From: Pseudopithomyces maydicus | Taxonomy: Eukaryota; Ascomycota; Dothideomycetes; Pleosporales; Didymosphaeriaceae | NCBI GenBank assembly: GCA_026873275.1 | Contig: JANTUC010000001.1 | Coordinates: forward strand, 2,046,001 to 2,110,000 | Reading direction: 5' to 3' | Length of the DNA: 64,000 nt | Part shown: positions 10,962-23,874 of the stretch, piece by piece | How positions within the stretch are numbered: position 1 is the stretch's first letter | Layout: the number at the start of each line of letters is the position of its first letter | Made by a program: the position numbers and the translations under genes | The notes under the pieces: model-generated | Seen by the model: only the letters and a program-made list of their open reading frames with translations | Database searches by the model: none | Told to the model about the DNA's origin: nothing

Positions 10962-13900
10962 GGCTTGGGTGTTTGTGTGTGGGGGAAACGAACGTAAAGG
11001 TCCTGGTCCTGGGAGTGCGTCGAGAAAGGAATGCGCCGGGCCTGCGGCTGTCTGGGGGGAGAGGGTCCTGCTGTTGCTTTGCTCGTTCAACGGTCGCGCC
11101 CTGGCTGGTATATGTGTAGCTCTGCGTGCCGGCAAAGTGTGGACTGTCCCCCGCCAGAGATGCCGACTGGTGGTTGTAGGATGCTCTGTACAACGTCGCC
11201 GAGCCAAAGGTCATTCGCTTCTTCGCTTCGTTCCTAGACTCGTGCGCAAGGATTGCGCAGCAGTAAGCCTGCGCGCTGTCAGCAGCGACTTTCCAGTGCC
11301 CTGCCCTGCGCTGCACCGCACCGGGAGACTATCGTGGCCGTCTGGCCCCAATGCGCTTATGCCACTTCGCCTTTGCAGTGCTGGTGCCAAACCAAGCGCC
11401 GGATCCCGCAGAGCCATCCATGGGGGAGAGGGGAGGGGACTGACTAGCAGGGCGTAAAGACGCGTCGAATAAACAAGGGGAGCCCGAGGGAGCACGTTAC
11501 CACCCCGAGAGCCCTATATATAAACCTTCTTCACCCTCCCGGGGGCCGCCCCAACCCAGCTGAAGGTTTCCCGCCACTGCGCAGCGGAGGACGTCCATGG
11601 CCTGCGACGCGTCGCCGTCAACGTCGTTCCCTGGGTCGCGCCGCCTGGTCCTGGGTCCTGAGGGCCGCCAGAGGGGCAGCGGTGCAGTCGTGCAGTCGTG
11701 CATTCGTCAACCACACGCCCTGCCCGAGGACGTGCAGCCATGAAAAAAAGGACGCTGCCGCCTGCCGCTGCGGGCGACGTGGCAGCCACAAGACACCTGA
11801 ACGCGGAGCACCCTCCTTGGCCGCCTCCGCCCGACTCGACCCTATGCGGGTTGCTGTACTTTAGCCATGGTGCATCGTCGGTCGCATTGGTGTTGGTTGG
11901 GCCTCATGCTGTGCATCGGTGGGAGAAGCAGCGGTCGTCTTGACGTGGCGAGTAAACCTGCAATGTCTTGCAGCCCCAGCAAGGGGATGATGCAACCCCA
12001 TGTCCCACCTATCGTATCCGCAGAATGGTCCGAAGCCGTGCAAATCATCCTCAGCCGATTACGTAGGGGACCGACGGACATCGACACAGCACGCCTCGCT
12101 TCTCCCAGGCCTGCGTGGATCACCCACAGTGCGCTAGCCAATCCTCGCCCCGCTGCCACCACGACCATCCACCACATGTACCCGCTCCGCCGTCCATTGC
12201 GTCCCGGCCAGGGAACGCGAAGGAGAAGAGCGCTCAGTGTGACCATGCCCCGCCGCCCGGCATGAGCTGGGAGCCGGTGGCGTGAAGCAGAAACCGACAT
12301 CTGGCGCTGTCTGACCCCTCCAGACGCTGTCGTACATTGGTACGCCGTGTTCCATGCAGCTATCCGACCAAGTACCCTTGCAGTGTTCCAATCGACATGT
12401 ACAGAATACTCGAGCGAGAGTAAAAAGTATCTCCTCTGGTAATCGTCCCGGCCGGTGGAATATGGTTCAGATAGTGGTACTCGTGCGACACAGGCTCTGT
12501 TTTGGCGACAAAAAATGAGTGTTGCATTGTACAGAAATTAACCTGTCTGCCACATACCTTAGCTCATCATCTTTCGAGGTCCTCAGCACATAGAATGACT
12601 TCCAGTTGGTAGATCCAGGAAACAAGTGCTGGTACCTTTGGCCGAAGAAGGCGGGGCTGTACTGAGCATGCGTTCGTGTAGTCTGATTCGATGAATTTGC
12701 TATCCCCCACAGATACGAAAGCATGTTACAGCATGGATTTGCTACCGCCACACGACCATAGTGTATCGGTATCTGCAACCCAGACTCGACAATCCGATGG
12801 ATCAACTACCACGGCTGCGCCTGTGCCCCATCCTTATTACCAGCATCCCTTTGCCCATTCCTCTTAGCGAACAAGCGATTTTTTCGTGAATTTGCTACCT
12901 TCATTGTTACTAGGTAGATACCCCAGGCTGAAGAAGTCCCTGGACCCTGTGCATAAGAGGGACCGTCGCCATGGTTCCCGGGGTCAGTATGCCCAACCCT
13001 CGGGTCTCAGCCTTCACTCTGGGTCGTTGTTGCGCGTGCCTGGTCCAGACTGCAGCAGGCCGCTGCATCACCATGAGACCATGAGTGCATTGCTCTTGAG
13101 CGCCCGTTTGCATCCAAGCACCTCTGTCAGACAACCTGAGATTCTGCGTGACGCTTAAGTCTCCACGTCAAGGCTTCAATAAGACAGAGAATGTCTCGCT
13201 TTTTGTGTCGACCGTAGAAAACCACCAAGGACAGCGCCGTTCGGTTGCACCGAGTTTTTGCGCGAAACCGCCGCCGTCCAACGTTCGGGATGCGACATCC
13301 CGTATATAGTCTCGGGGTGCGATCAGAAGACGGCGGAATATGCGCAGGATCGGGACGGCAGCACGACACTGGTGAACGGCGTTCCGAGTGATGCCGTGTT
13401 TGAGACTTTGTATATCCATTGTAGCTCAGCATATGCTGTGTAGTGTGGGTAAGTTCATTCTGTATGAGACAGAGGTTCTTTCGATTGTTGTAGTACGAAA
13501 ACATTGGGTTGGTGGCTGAAGTGGCTGCGCTCCAACTTCCAGTAACGAGAGGACTTTAGAAAATCATACTTTCTTGACTAACTCCACCCCGAGATCCCGA
13601 GAAAAATGAAAGCCAAATTGATTCTTGGCCAGTTCAGGTTGATTAAAGACACTTGTGTGATGTCCTAGACAATGCCCCTGGACTGCTCACCGTCACTTGA
13701 GACGTCTGCGGTGATGATGTACGAAATATGACCTAGATTTTCGCGCTTCTCGGTTAACCTTTTGTGTTTATTGAAGCAGCAGTTGACTCATGGGCGCATC
13801 TGCCAATGAAAAATCACTTCCTTGAGTCGCCGCTGGCTATCCAAACTTCCAAAGCGCCTCCAGGCATTCCCGAATGAGCAGAACCTCTCTAAACTTTCTC

Positions 13901-16438
13901 CTTACGACAGACGCCACTGCTAACCCTTCCCAGTGAAGCTTTCGAAAATACTTTAGGATATTTGCCAAGTGGCCCTGTAGGGTGCGTTGGTCGCACCGAG
14001 GGTCGGGTAGAATTGTACCGGTGCTTGAGTTATTCTTCCATATGATGATGATAGATACATGAACAGCTTATGCGTCTGTGACTTTGTTCCGAACGTGAGC
14101 GATTTGATTCCCACTGTTGGCTATTGCTATCAGCGTGTCATCGAGCAGTGACATGAGTGGTCTTATCTGGGGTGGTGGACCCGCACAGTCGTGTCACCAC
14201 GATAGCAGCGCAAGATGGGAAGCGAGTATCCCTGCAAGTAAGACTGAAGAGCTTTGCTCTTGGGAGTCAATCCTTGGATCAAAGCATAGACATATAGCCT
14301 CCTCCGTGACGCAAGCCAGTCTATCACGAACTGAGAGGGGTTGAAAGAGTAATGCGGCCGTAAGACAAGACATCCAAGCCAAGCTATCCAGCTGTTTTTT
14401 TTTGATCTTGTTGTAGAAATATCTACGAGTGACACGGTCTTGGTATTACGTGGTTCTTATTAGATGGATGCAGGACAAGAGTGGCTCCTTCCTTCGGGTC
14501 TCAAGGTCCAAGACGGCGCCTGTGAGATCTCTCACCGCAAACAGAGGGTCGTCAACTGCAGAATAACCACATACATGGTCATGTATACTATACTATAGTA
14601 GGCCCACGGACTTCATCTGGGTAGGTCGCACGGACTCAGCAACGAACTGTATGTAGGTAGGTACCTAGGTACGTAGACGGTAGACATGTGAAACACCTTC
14701 GCAAAGAGGGTCCGGAAGGTGATCTGCAAACACCGCCTCGTCGTGTTTCTGTTAATCCGTAGCTGACAATGCAGGATATTGACCCCCATCCGGTCCGTGA
14801 GACTGAACTGCAACAAAATGGCACTCCCAGGCACGTAACCGAGAAGATGATGTTGCAGCACTAGGCTAGTGCCATGGCGCCTGTGGGTTCCAATGCGCTA
14901 CTGCGAAGATCTTTCGATTGTGCAAACAGTCGACTGTCGAGATCAATTGAAGTTCCTTCCTACGAATCTCTGAATCCTAGCTCGATGCAGCCCTTCACGG
15001 CGCCCGCATCCTCACGGAACATTCGGCCTGACGCGCCGTAATTTCCATTTTCGGAGCCGCTCATACAGACCCAAGCAGCCCTTTCAATGCAAAATATCTT
15101 ATTGCATGATGCGCATCGCTCGACGGTTTCTTCAAACGGTCAGTCTCCGGCTGGTACAGTCCGTCGGACCAGCTGCTGGCCCATATACCAGGAGAAGTGC
15201 AACAAGGCGGCACAAGGGCGACGCTGTTTGTAGATACCGACCTGCGCGCATGACGCAAGGGCATGAAGTGTGGTGTGGTAGTGAGATGCTGCGGTTCAGA
15301 TGGAAGTGGACGGACGGAGTGCTATGCAGGTTGCCGAACGAACCGAGGCACAGACATGGGATAGACTCAAACTAAGTCTTCGTCAAGCATGATGTTGCAT
15401 GCTTTGCTTGTCATGGCAACGCTGCTTTCAGTATGGCCACAGTGTCAAAGCAGTAGGTGAAGTACGCAGTGAGTTCCAAAAGCACACAGATATCATGATC
15501 GATTGAACGGCACTTGAATGTTCCTCTGCAGCTGCAGAGAATTCCAACACTCTTCGCCGCATGGGGACATTTGGCGGCGCATGGTCAAAAGGTGGACCTT
15601 GCATAATTTCCATCGCCTTCCGAGGGGTGCTGCCATGCATGGGAACATTGGATCGCCAGCCGCATTATTTGTGCTACCTTCTAACTGAGGTTGCCACTGT
15701 TCCCGGTTACTGGCGCAAGGCGCGCTAGGTACCCCTCGTGTAAGAGGCGATATAGGTGTGTATATGGCGGCTTTCTGCCGAGCAAATGAACATGACCGGT
15801 CTACAGTTCCGAAGGGGCGCAGGTTGGGACAAGATCATCCCATTTCACTATACAAAGCAGTTGTGTGATGAAGAGCTGCTTTCCAATCTAGGTGACTGCA
15901 CAGCTGGATTCGCGAACCACAACTCTCCCTGGTCACACATGGTCTCATCGCTTCCCGCGTGGGGTGGGGGGCAGAATGGGAAGTGGATCTTCCTCAAGTT
16001 CGAAAACCGGTAAAACTAAAAACATTGTGAGCCGGATAAGATGAATTGGAAGGATGAGGAAGCTCGATCGGGATGCATCTTACCAGCCAAGCAGCGAATC
16101 TGGACTAGACGGACAATTCTTATCAGGTCAAAGACCTCGGTGATGTCTGTGTTGGCTGGTATCGTGGCAGGGCTCGAATCATGGGCGCACACCTTCGCTC
16201 TCCGTGTTGCGTTCCAGGGCTTGACTTTTCCAATAACAGGTCTGCATGACATTTGGCACCGCAGAAGTGCCGTGCAAGGAGGGGGTTAGCCGGTTGTTTG
16301 GAAGAAACCTGGGAAGTCTAATTAATTCCCGAAAGCTATAGATGAGCAGCGTGGTCTTAATAGGATAACTTGGCCTGTGCAACCACAACCTGGCACTAAA
16401 CGATCGCGGAAGTGCTCCCGCTCCTCACCCCGCATTTC
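10962..16438. other. 5.5 kb without a supportable gene
   Basis: The first 1.5 kb is GC-rich and gives many overlapping open frames on both strands, none with recognisable protein character or a consistent splice model. From about 12.4 kb the composition is mixed and only short frames occur. I found no RNA gene, clear transposon or long repeat. It may be an old degraded region or hold non-coding transcripts; the sequence alone does not say. Confidence 0.45.
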
Positions 16439-17379
16439 TCATGCTTTGCGGTAGATGTAGATGGGGCGACGCAGCTGATCCGATGTCGCGCAGAGATTGA
16501 GGCCTTCGTCCTGCAATAACTTTGTAAACGAGGTCTCGGGGCGGTAAGTGAGGGATTCCAAGTTTTTGGCAAAGTGAGGAGCGGCGTTTGGCCGGACGGC
16601 CTTCTGATATGAGTCCCAACCTTGGGGCTCGAGGACCAAATAGCCGCCTGATGCGAGCTCGGTGCAGCACTTGTGGAAGAAGTTGAGCAGCCCCTCATCT
16701 CGGTGCTCGAGATGGATCCATTTGATCACGCTTAAAGCCAGGATAACATCATAAGGGCCATTGAGGACCGGGTCGTTCGAGACGACCCAGTCTGCAGCGG
16801 CAAACTTGACACTTGGCCAATGGGGGTGTTGCTGGCGAGGTTGGGGTAGGATGCCATGACGGAGGACCGCAGACATGGGATAGTAGTCGACAAGTCGCTC
16901 AGATGGCTCCGAAGATGGGCGAAGACGGGAAGCCTTCAGGGAGTGCAGGTGCTCGGCCTTGCGCACAAGCGTGGGATCAATATCGACGCCCACCACCTCT
17001 CTCGCTTCCAGGTCAAAGGCTTAATTGTACAGTATGCTATCAGCAGGGTCCAAGTATAGTCGGTTCGGGGGCGAGGCAGGGGTCTACTCACCAATCTGGG
17101 TCGACACCGTCCCATCGTTGCAACCGATGTCCAAGCAGCGACGGCCCTTGAAATCGACGCCCAGGGCGGTGATCACGCCTAGGCGCAGATCGCGGACGTG
17201 AATTGCTGGCGGCGAGCCGGGCGCATGGTTGGTGCCGAGATAGTCTGGCGGGCCGGTCAGTACGGGTGGAGGGTGGAGGGAGGGTGTGCATGGAGGCTGA
17301 ACATGTCGCGGCACGAGACAGAGCATATAGAGTGGAACACACTTTGATAATTCCCGTAATTGGTGGATTTCTGCGCCAT
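16439..17379 (-). CDS. Bin3/MePCE-type RNA 5'-phosphate methyltransferase
   Basis: Three exons on the minus strand, 17343-17379, 17092-17244 and 16439-17019, give 256 residues with a closed frame. The short first exon joins to give YGNYQNYLG, the start signature of this family. SAM-binding motif I is CLDIGCNDG (about 49-57), followed by VVGVDIDPTLVRKA. The family hallmark LSVIKWIHLEHRDEGLLNFF and then GGYLVLEPQGW are clear. Family members methylate the gamma-phosphate of small RNAs: MePCE caps 7SK RNA, and fission yeast Bmc1 acts with telomerase RNA and U6. The RNA partner here is unknown. It lies divergent to velC across 1.3 kb. Confidence 0.9.
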
Positions 17380-18682
17380 GAGGCGGTCGTCGGAACGCTT
17401 GCCAGACCACACGCAGGCGGACTGAGAAGGGGACTGGAAGAGGGTGCGGAGCCAAAAGGGGAGGTGGTGGCTTCCAGGCTCTCGAGTGGGCATCGCGTGT
17501 GCCGCTGCGAGGCCCCAGTAAAGTAGGTAGCCAGCGCGGCGAGTGGGTGCCCAGTGCCCAGCGGCCAGCAGCCAGCGGCGAGCGGCGAGCGGCCACCAGC
17601 CCTGGAGGTGGTGGTGCCTTTCTGGCAGCCCCGGGGCGCCTCTAGCTAGCAGCCCTGGCAGCCTGGCCGGAGCAGCCCTCCGCCTCCACCTATGTACAGT
17701 ACCGCAGCCAGGCCAGGGCCCACGACACACCACGACACACCACAACACCACAACAGCAACCCCAGCACCCAGCACGCCAGCCTTGGGCAAGGCGTCCGCG
17801 GTCGCGTTCCTGCAGAAGCCCTGTCGACGGTGAGGTCAAGAGGCAATACTCGGCTTTTAGTGTGTGATTGCGGGTTGCAGCCATCTCCACTGGCCCACCG
17901 GCATCCAAGCTTCAATGCATCGCACCGCGGCCAGTCACACGTCGCCCACGGCCGTCACAACCTGCCCGAAGCAACAGCATCGAGGCCCTGCATCGCCCGT
18001 TCAGGACGAAGGCGGTGGCCCGTTGCGACCACCATCCAGGATTGCGGAGAGGCAGGATTAACTTCACCCGCGTCGCCCTGATAGGTGAGACTGGCGAGAA
18101 TGCATGTCGATAGCGCCGACCTTGACTGCCTTGTGGCTCTTGTTGCTTCACCACCCTTCCCCCGTGTGTGCGATGCGGCGCCTGCGCCCGACGTTACCCA
18201 AGAGCACCACGAGAGCTCCCTCAAAGCCCTCCTCGGACGGCCTGAGACCTAAACTCGACACGCTAACACCCACGACGCCCGTCGTCGACCACACTCGACC
18301 AGAGACCCAGAGCTACCCATGGTCATATTTAGCCGACTTTCAACGGCTGCTAAGTGCACACCCAAAGGTATAAGCTGCCGCCCAGGAAGCCAATCACCCA
18401 TCCACTCGCCCGCAGGGGGCCATCCATGTCGCCGTTTGAGGACAACTCATCCACCCTGTTTCCAGGGATTTCACTCCCGCATTCCCAAGCCATCCTAGTT
18501 GACCGTTGTCTGAGCGCCTCTGGGGTTGACGATCACTCACTGCCGATTGAAAACCAAAGCCCTTCCCACGCCACACGAGATTCCTGACTTTGTGTCGCTC
18601 AAACCCACCCCTGCCTGAACACAAACTGCCCAAGCAACCAAATGCGGCTTCTCGCATATTTCGAGGCCCGTGAACAAAACGC
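17380..18682. other. Divergent intergenic region between Bin3-type gene and velC
   Basis: It should hold both promoters and probably a long 5' leader for velC. A short GC-rich degenerate repeat (cagcggcgagcggcgagcgg and variants) lies near 17560-17600. Several short open frames exist but none looks coding. The last few hundred bases are pyrimidine-rich, as is common before fungal transcription starts. Confidence 0.5.
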
Positions 18683-20126
18683 ATGTCGTCCCGTCCAACT
18701 GCCATCCCGCCGCTTCATCCGTCCCCGCCGTTCCGCTCGTCTGTAGAAAGTAAAATGGCTACAGAGACCCAGAAACCGCCAGCATTCTCTCCACTACCCT
18801 TCCCCGACTATCCGAACAGTCGTCGCCTGCCGCCACTCAACATCCAAGCCGCCGTGCCACCCTCGCGGAACGATTTCCCTTTCCAATCGCCTGTGAACCA
18901 CCTCCCTTCCATACATCCCAACCCTCTTCGCCACGACCCTCACCATCCCACCCCATTTTCAAGGCAACAAGCTCCAGTCGACAAGCTCTTGCACTCGTCT
19001 TCCTACACTCCGCCCAGGTCCGACCCTCCCTACTCTCCACAGCAATATGGGCCTGCGATATCCCCCCGCACCGAGTACGATGGCAGAGGACCAAGACGAA
19101 TGCCTGAACAGCGCTATCCCTACGAAGACACGCGGGCTGCACACCATCCTCCTCCGCACCGTGAACAGTCCTACGCTCTTGCCTCTCCCATCGAGCCGTC
19201 CCAGCAAAGGGCCTATGCCCCGTTGCCGTCACCCGGCTATACGCCAAGCTATGTATCAAGCTCGACTACATTCCGCGGGTCCATGAGCTCCCACTCGCAA
19301 TCCGCACCATCCTCCTTGGGTCCTTTAGCGTACCCAGAGCCCCCAAGTACTGGTCCTCCACCTCGGCAAGAACCCCGAACTGCCCCTCTCCCTGGGTCCA
19401 TACCACAACCCGTATACAATGACCAGTTGTAAGCATACCACATGCTCATTCAGGAAGTCGAATCCGGCTAACCAAGTCAGGAATCTCAATTACGAGCTCG
19501 TGGTACGGCAGCAGCCTATCGCGGCACGCGCGTGCGGTTTTGGCGAGAGGGACCGCCGGGTAATAGACCCTCCCCCAATCATCCAACTCAAGGTGACCAA
19601 TGCTCAAAATGAGCCGGAAGAGGAGGAACTGCGCTACTCTCTGAATGTAGTGCACTGCACATTATGGAATGCAGAAGGAACCAGCGAAGAAACAGCGCTT
19701 ATCCAACCCGACCGGCGAACAACACGACGCCTGATGGGCCAGCTCGTGGCATCGCCCTCGGTAGCAAAAGACGAGCACGACCAAGAAGGGTGCTTCTTCT
19801 GTTTTCCGGACCTGTCGTGCCGCACCAACGGCCGATACCGTCTCCGCTTCGTGCTCATGCGCATCGATCCGATGAATCTTCACGTTGGCGGATTTTCGCC
19901 AATACTCACCGAAGTGCTCAGCGACGTTTTCACCGTCTACACGGCAAAAGACTTTCCTGGAATGCGACCCAGCAGCGCACTCACCCGCGCGTTGAAGTTG
20001 CAAGGATGTAACATTCAAGTCAAGAAGGGCAACGAAAAAGCATTGGCGCGGAAGCGTCTCACGCAGGGTCAGGAACACGACCATGACGACGACGACGAAG
20101 CTGGAAAACGACGGCGCAAGGAGTAA
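18683..20126 (+). CDS. velC: Velvet-domain regulator VelC
   Basis: Exons are 18683-19428 and 19454-20126, split by a 25-nt GTAAGC...CAG gap, which is very short for an intron but restores the frame exactly; the product is 472 residues. Residues 1-250 are a Pro/Ser-rich disordered region. The velvet domain (about 258-445) carries YELVVRQQP, CGFGERDRRVIDPPPI, VVHCTLWNAEG, GCFFCFPDLSC and VYTAKDFPGM. These match VelC rather than VeA, VelB or VosA. The tail is acidic then basic (DDDDEAGKRRRKE). Velvet proteins are DNA-binding regulators of sexual/asexual development and secondary metabolism and pair with other velvet members. An internal Met at residue 25 is an alternative start. Confidence 0.92.
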
Positions 20127-20874
20127 TACGGGTTCGGACTTGACGCTTTCTTTGCAACCTTCAGCTTCGGCTATGATGTTATTAGCACGTTGGGTTTCGA
20201 TTAGAGCAGCGGGCGGCATTATGATATCTTGGGCACGCGAAGCATTTTCTCCGCTATCGATTAGCATTTTCACGATCAGACGAACAGCTCTATTTGGTGG
20301 AGGCGAGGTCAAAGCCAGGGGAACTCGAGCGTGGTGTAGGATGCGAGTGAGGGATGGGCTGGCTGTAATGCATTTACCATAGCATCATCTGAAGCGCGAT
20401 ACCAATTGACGAATTTGTACAAGGGCTTGGCCATCCGGATTGCTGTTGCAGACGAGCCATGATTTGAATAGGCTTTGCGTGACTTGATTCGTCTGGCAAG
20501 GAGAGAGGTGAGGTTGGATTTGACAAGTTCCCTGGTTGATTGGCGGCGGACAGTAAGCGCAACTCACATGTTGCCCCAGAATTCATGCTACACGTGCAAA
20601 AGTTGTCAGCAACAATACGTGCGACATGTGTTGGAATTAATTGCACCCGGCTTGCTGGGACATGTCGTGTCAATTCAGGATTGTCTTGGTGAGATTCATT
20701 GGTCCATGGTTGATGCCTCTATGCCTGGCGCTTCCTCGGGAGCAACTAGGCCTAGCGCATCAGCCCCGCTAAGCCGCGGCTCAGGTATAATTTTCCTTTG
20801 GCGGCGGTGGCTCTCTTTTTCTCTCTCCCCTTCCCCAAACGCGACAAAGCCGCCGCAAGCTATCCATCACAGCC
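20127..20874. other. Intergenic between velC and CTP synthase
   Basis: Holds the velC 3' flank and the CTP synthase promoter. The 60 bases before the CTP synthase ATG include a pyrimidine-rich tract. No gene seen. Confidence 0.5.
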
Positions 20875-22922
20875 ATGAAATACGTACTTGTTTCCGGAGG
20901 TGTGATCAGCGGCGTGGGGAAGGTGAGTTGTAAACACAGCAGCAGTTTGCTCGCTTTCAATCGGTAGGACTAACACACGCAGGGCATTATAGGTAGCTGT
21001 GACTGATCCTTGAGACGTGATCCAAAACTGATTTGGCCCGTCAACAGCCTCCTCTACGGGTCTGCTTCTGAAGACCCAGGGTCTGAAGGTATCCTCGATC
21101 AAGGTCGACCCATACCTCAATGTCGATGCGGGGACCATGAACCCGAGGGAGTAGGTACCACGCGCAGAGAGCTCACCGAATTCCCATTGAGCAACCCACA
21201 GGCACGGCGAGGTCTTCGTTCTCTCCGACGGCGGCGAAGTCGATCTCGATCTCGGCAACTACGAGCGCTACCTGAACATCACCCTCACACGCGATAACAA
21301 CATCACCACCGGCAAGATATACCAACACGTCATCGAGCAGGAGCGCAAGGGGACGTACTTGGGCAAGACCGTTCAGGTGGTGCCGCACATCACGGATGCG
21401 ATTCAGGATTGGATCGAGAGGGTCGCACGGATACCCGTCGACGATAGCAACGAAGAGCCAGATGTTTGCATCATCGAGCTGGGTGGTACTGTCGGCGATA
21501 TCGAGAGCATGCCTTTCGTCGAGGCTATGACGCAGCTCAGGCGCCGTGCGGGCAGGAACAACTTCTTGCAGATCCACGTCTCGTACGTGCCGGTCATCAA
21601 TGGAGAGCAGAAGACGAAGCCTACTCAACAGGCCATTAAGGCTGTCCGCAGCGCGGGTCTGGTTCCTGATTTGGTGAGTGGAATACACAAGCATCGAAGG
21701 CTCTGCAAAGAGAACATCAAATTTTTGTTTTGCCATAGGATCAGCACCGTTGGAGGCGAATGTCACGCAAATTTGATTTTTTTACTGACATGTGCAGATC
21801 GCGTGCCGCTGCGAAATTCCTCTCGACCAAGGTGCTTTGGAGAAGATCGCCCATTTCTGCCAGGTCGACAACGACCAGGTCATAATGGTCCGCGATATGC
21901 CTTCCATCTACCAGGTACCCATGCTGCTCGAAGAGCAGGGCTTGATCACCGGTCTTAGGAGAATCCTTGCTCTTGATACCCTTACCATTTCCGAAGCGCT
22001 CACAAAGAAGGGCAAGAACACCTGGGCGCAGTGGCAGGCCTTGACTGGAACGCAGAACCGCCACCACGAATCCGTCGAGATTGCTTTGGTGGGCAAGTAC
22101 ACCGAACTCCACGACTCTTATCTCTCCGTTATCAAGTCGCTTGAGCACTCTGCCATGCGCTGCAACCGCCTCCTGAAGATTCGTTGGATAGACTCCGAGC
22201 ATCTCGAGGAGAAGACACAGTCAGCCGACCCGGCCAAATTCCACTCGGCATGGCACGCTCTGTGCGGAGCAAAGGGTGTGCTCGTCCCAGGTGGTTTTGG
22301 TACGCGTGGCACAGAAGGCATGATCTTGGCTGCAAAGTATGCGCGTGAGAACAAGGTGCCTTACCTAGGTATCTGCCTGGGCATGCAGATCGCAGTCATC
22401 GAGTACGCCCGCCACATCTGCGGCATCACAGACGCGACATCAGAGGAATTCAACGCGCAGGCACTCAACAAGCTCATCATGTTCATGCCCGAGGTCGACA
22501 AGGACACCATGGGCGCCACCATGCGTCTCGGCCTGCGACCCACGCTCTTCCAGGAGGGCAGCGAGTGGTCCCGCCTTCGTGCGCTGTACGCGGGTAAAAC
22601 CGAGATCCTCGAGCGCCACCGCCACCGCTATGAGGTCAACCCCTCATTCATCGACCAGCTCGAGAAGGGCGGTCTTTCCTTCGTCGGCAAGGACGATGCC
22701 GGCGTTCGCATGGAGGTCGTCGAGATCAAGGACCACCCGTGGTACGTCGGCGTCCAGTTCCACCCCGAGTACCTGTCCCGCGTGCTGGATCCCAGCCGCC
22801 CGTACCTCGGTTTCGTGGCCGCGAGCGCCGGTCTGTTGGACCAGGTTACCCAGGAGTACAACGGTGCTGGCGTGGCGAACGGCGTGAATGGGCTCTCGCT
22901 CAACGGAAGCGGACTGTTCTAG
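20875..22922 (+). CDS. URA7: CTP synthase
   Basis: Five exons: 20875-20922, a 10-nt microexon 20983-20992, 21048-21150, 21202-21673 and 21798-22922, encoding 585 residues, the usual length. The enzyme makes CTP from UTP, ATP and glutamine, the last step of de novo pyrimidine nucleotide synthesis, in the cytosol. The N-terminal synthetase domain begins MKYVLVSGGVISGVGKG (P-loop) and has SSIKVDPYLNVDAGTM and EHGEVFVLSDGGEVDLDLGN. The C-terminal class I glutaminase domain has the nucleophile Cys in YLGICLGMQ and the catalytic His-x-Glu in GVQFHPEYLS. All key residues are present. The microexon encodes GII plus one base and is required for the conserved GKGIIASS stretch. Confidence 0.97.
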
Positions 22923-23874
22923 AGGGATCTAGCCCCAGACATGAATCTCTCGAAAGAAGAAAAAAACAAAGGTTTATAGAATCTGTGCGGCTTGGATGCA
23001 AGGGTTTCGATCTGTCCGGCCGTGGCGTTTGGGTTTTGCTGGCGTAGGCATGCATGATTCATGAATGAATATAGGAAAACATTGCCTCGATATTGGCATA
23101 AGTGATACCTCACCCGAGTGGTAGCATAAAACGTCGACATGTAATATCTATAGTCATATAGGTCCTGCGAGACCTCATCTCAAAAATAAAGCATCCTTAT
23201 TCTCCGAATGTCGTGGTGTGCAGTTGAGTCTAAGCTTTATCCATTGCTGACATCTCGTTTCGCATCTGGAAATTTGGAATCATGATATTAGCCAGAATCC
23301 TTCTTTCCCCATTCGGGTCTTTCCCCAAACTTTTATCTTCCGTTCCTGCCGTTTCCCCTATATACTCCTGCTCACTTTCCTCTTCGGGCTCATAACGTGT
23401 GACTTGTGTATCAAGTAAACGTTCAGACAAGTCACCCTTCGTAAATTATTTTCTACTTGTCGCAGGTATCAATTACTACATCGAAACAAATACAACATGG
23501 CTTTTAGAAGTGTCTCCTGGTCGGATAAAAATGTGAAAATAATGCAATTGTGAAAATGCTTAGACAGAGTAGCTCAGACATTCGTAGAGCAGGCGGCAAT
23601 CAAACACCCAGCCAACGAATCCCACATGAAGTTACGAGTTTCTTTCTCGATGTCATTTCAGTACTCAAGCACGCCACAAAACGCTAATATCGACGCCATG
23701 TACAAGTAAGTCCTCCCCACCCCCGAAGCCAATCCAACCCAGCCCACTGCGTTCGAAAGCCGCGATCCCGGAACCACCTCAAAGATTTCAGCAACTCCAA
23801 AGCGACCAGAACACTTCATACAGTCGCATCACACACAAAAACGCCTAATATCAACACGGGGCTCGCTAGCCGCC
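22923..23874. other. Intergenic, convergent 3' ends
   Basis: Lies between the 3' ends of CTP synthase (plus) and kinesin-14 (minus). No gene or repeat seen. Confidence 0.5.

Noticed and set aside
10591..11457. 288-codon plus-strand frame
   Set aside because: Antisense to the DUF1349 gene and running into GC-rich noncoding DNA; no family-like sequence.
11842..12300. 152-codon minus-strand frame in GC-rich DNA
   Set aside because: Composition follows GC content; no domain, and overlapping frames of similar quality occur on both strands.
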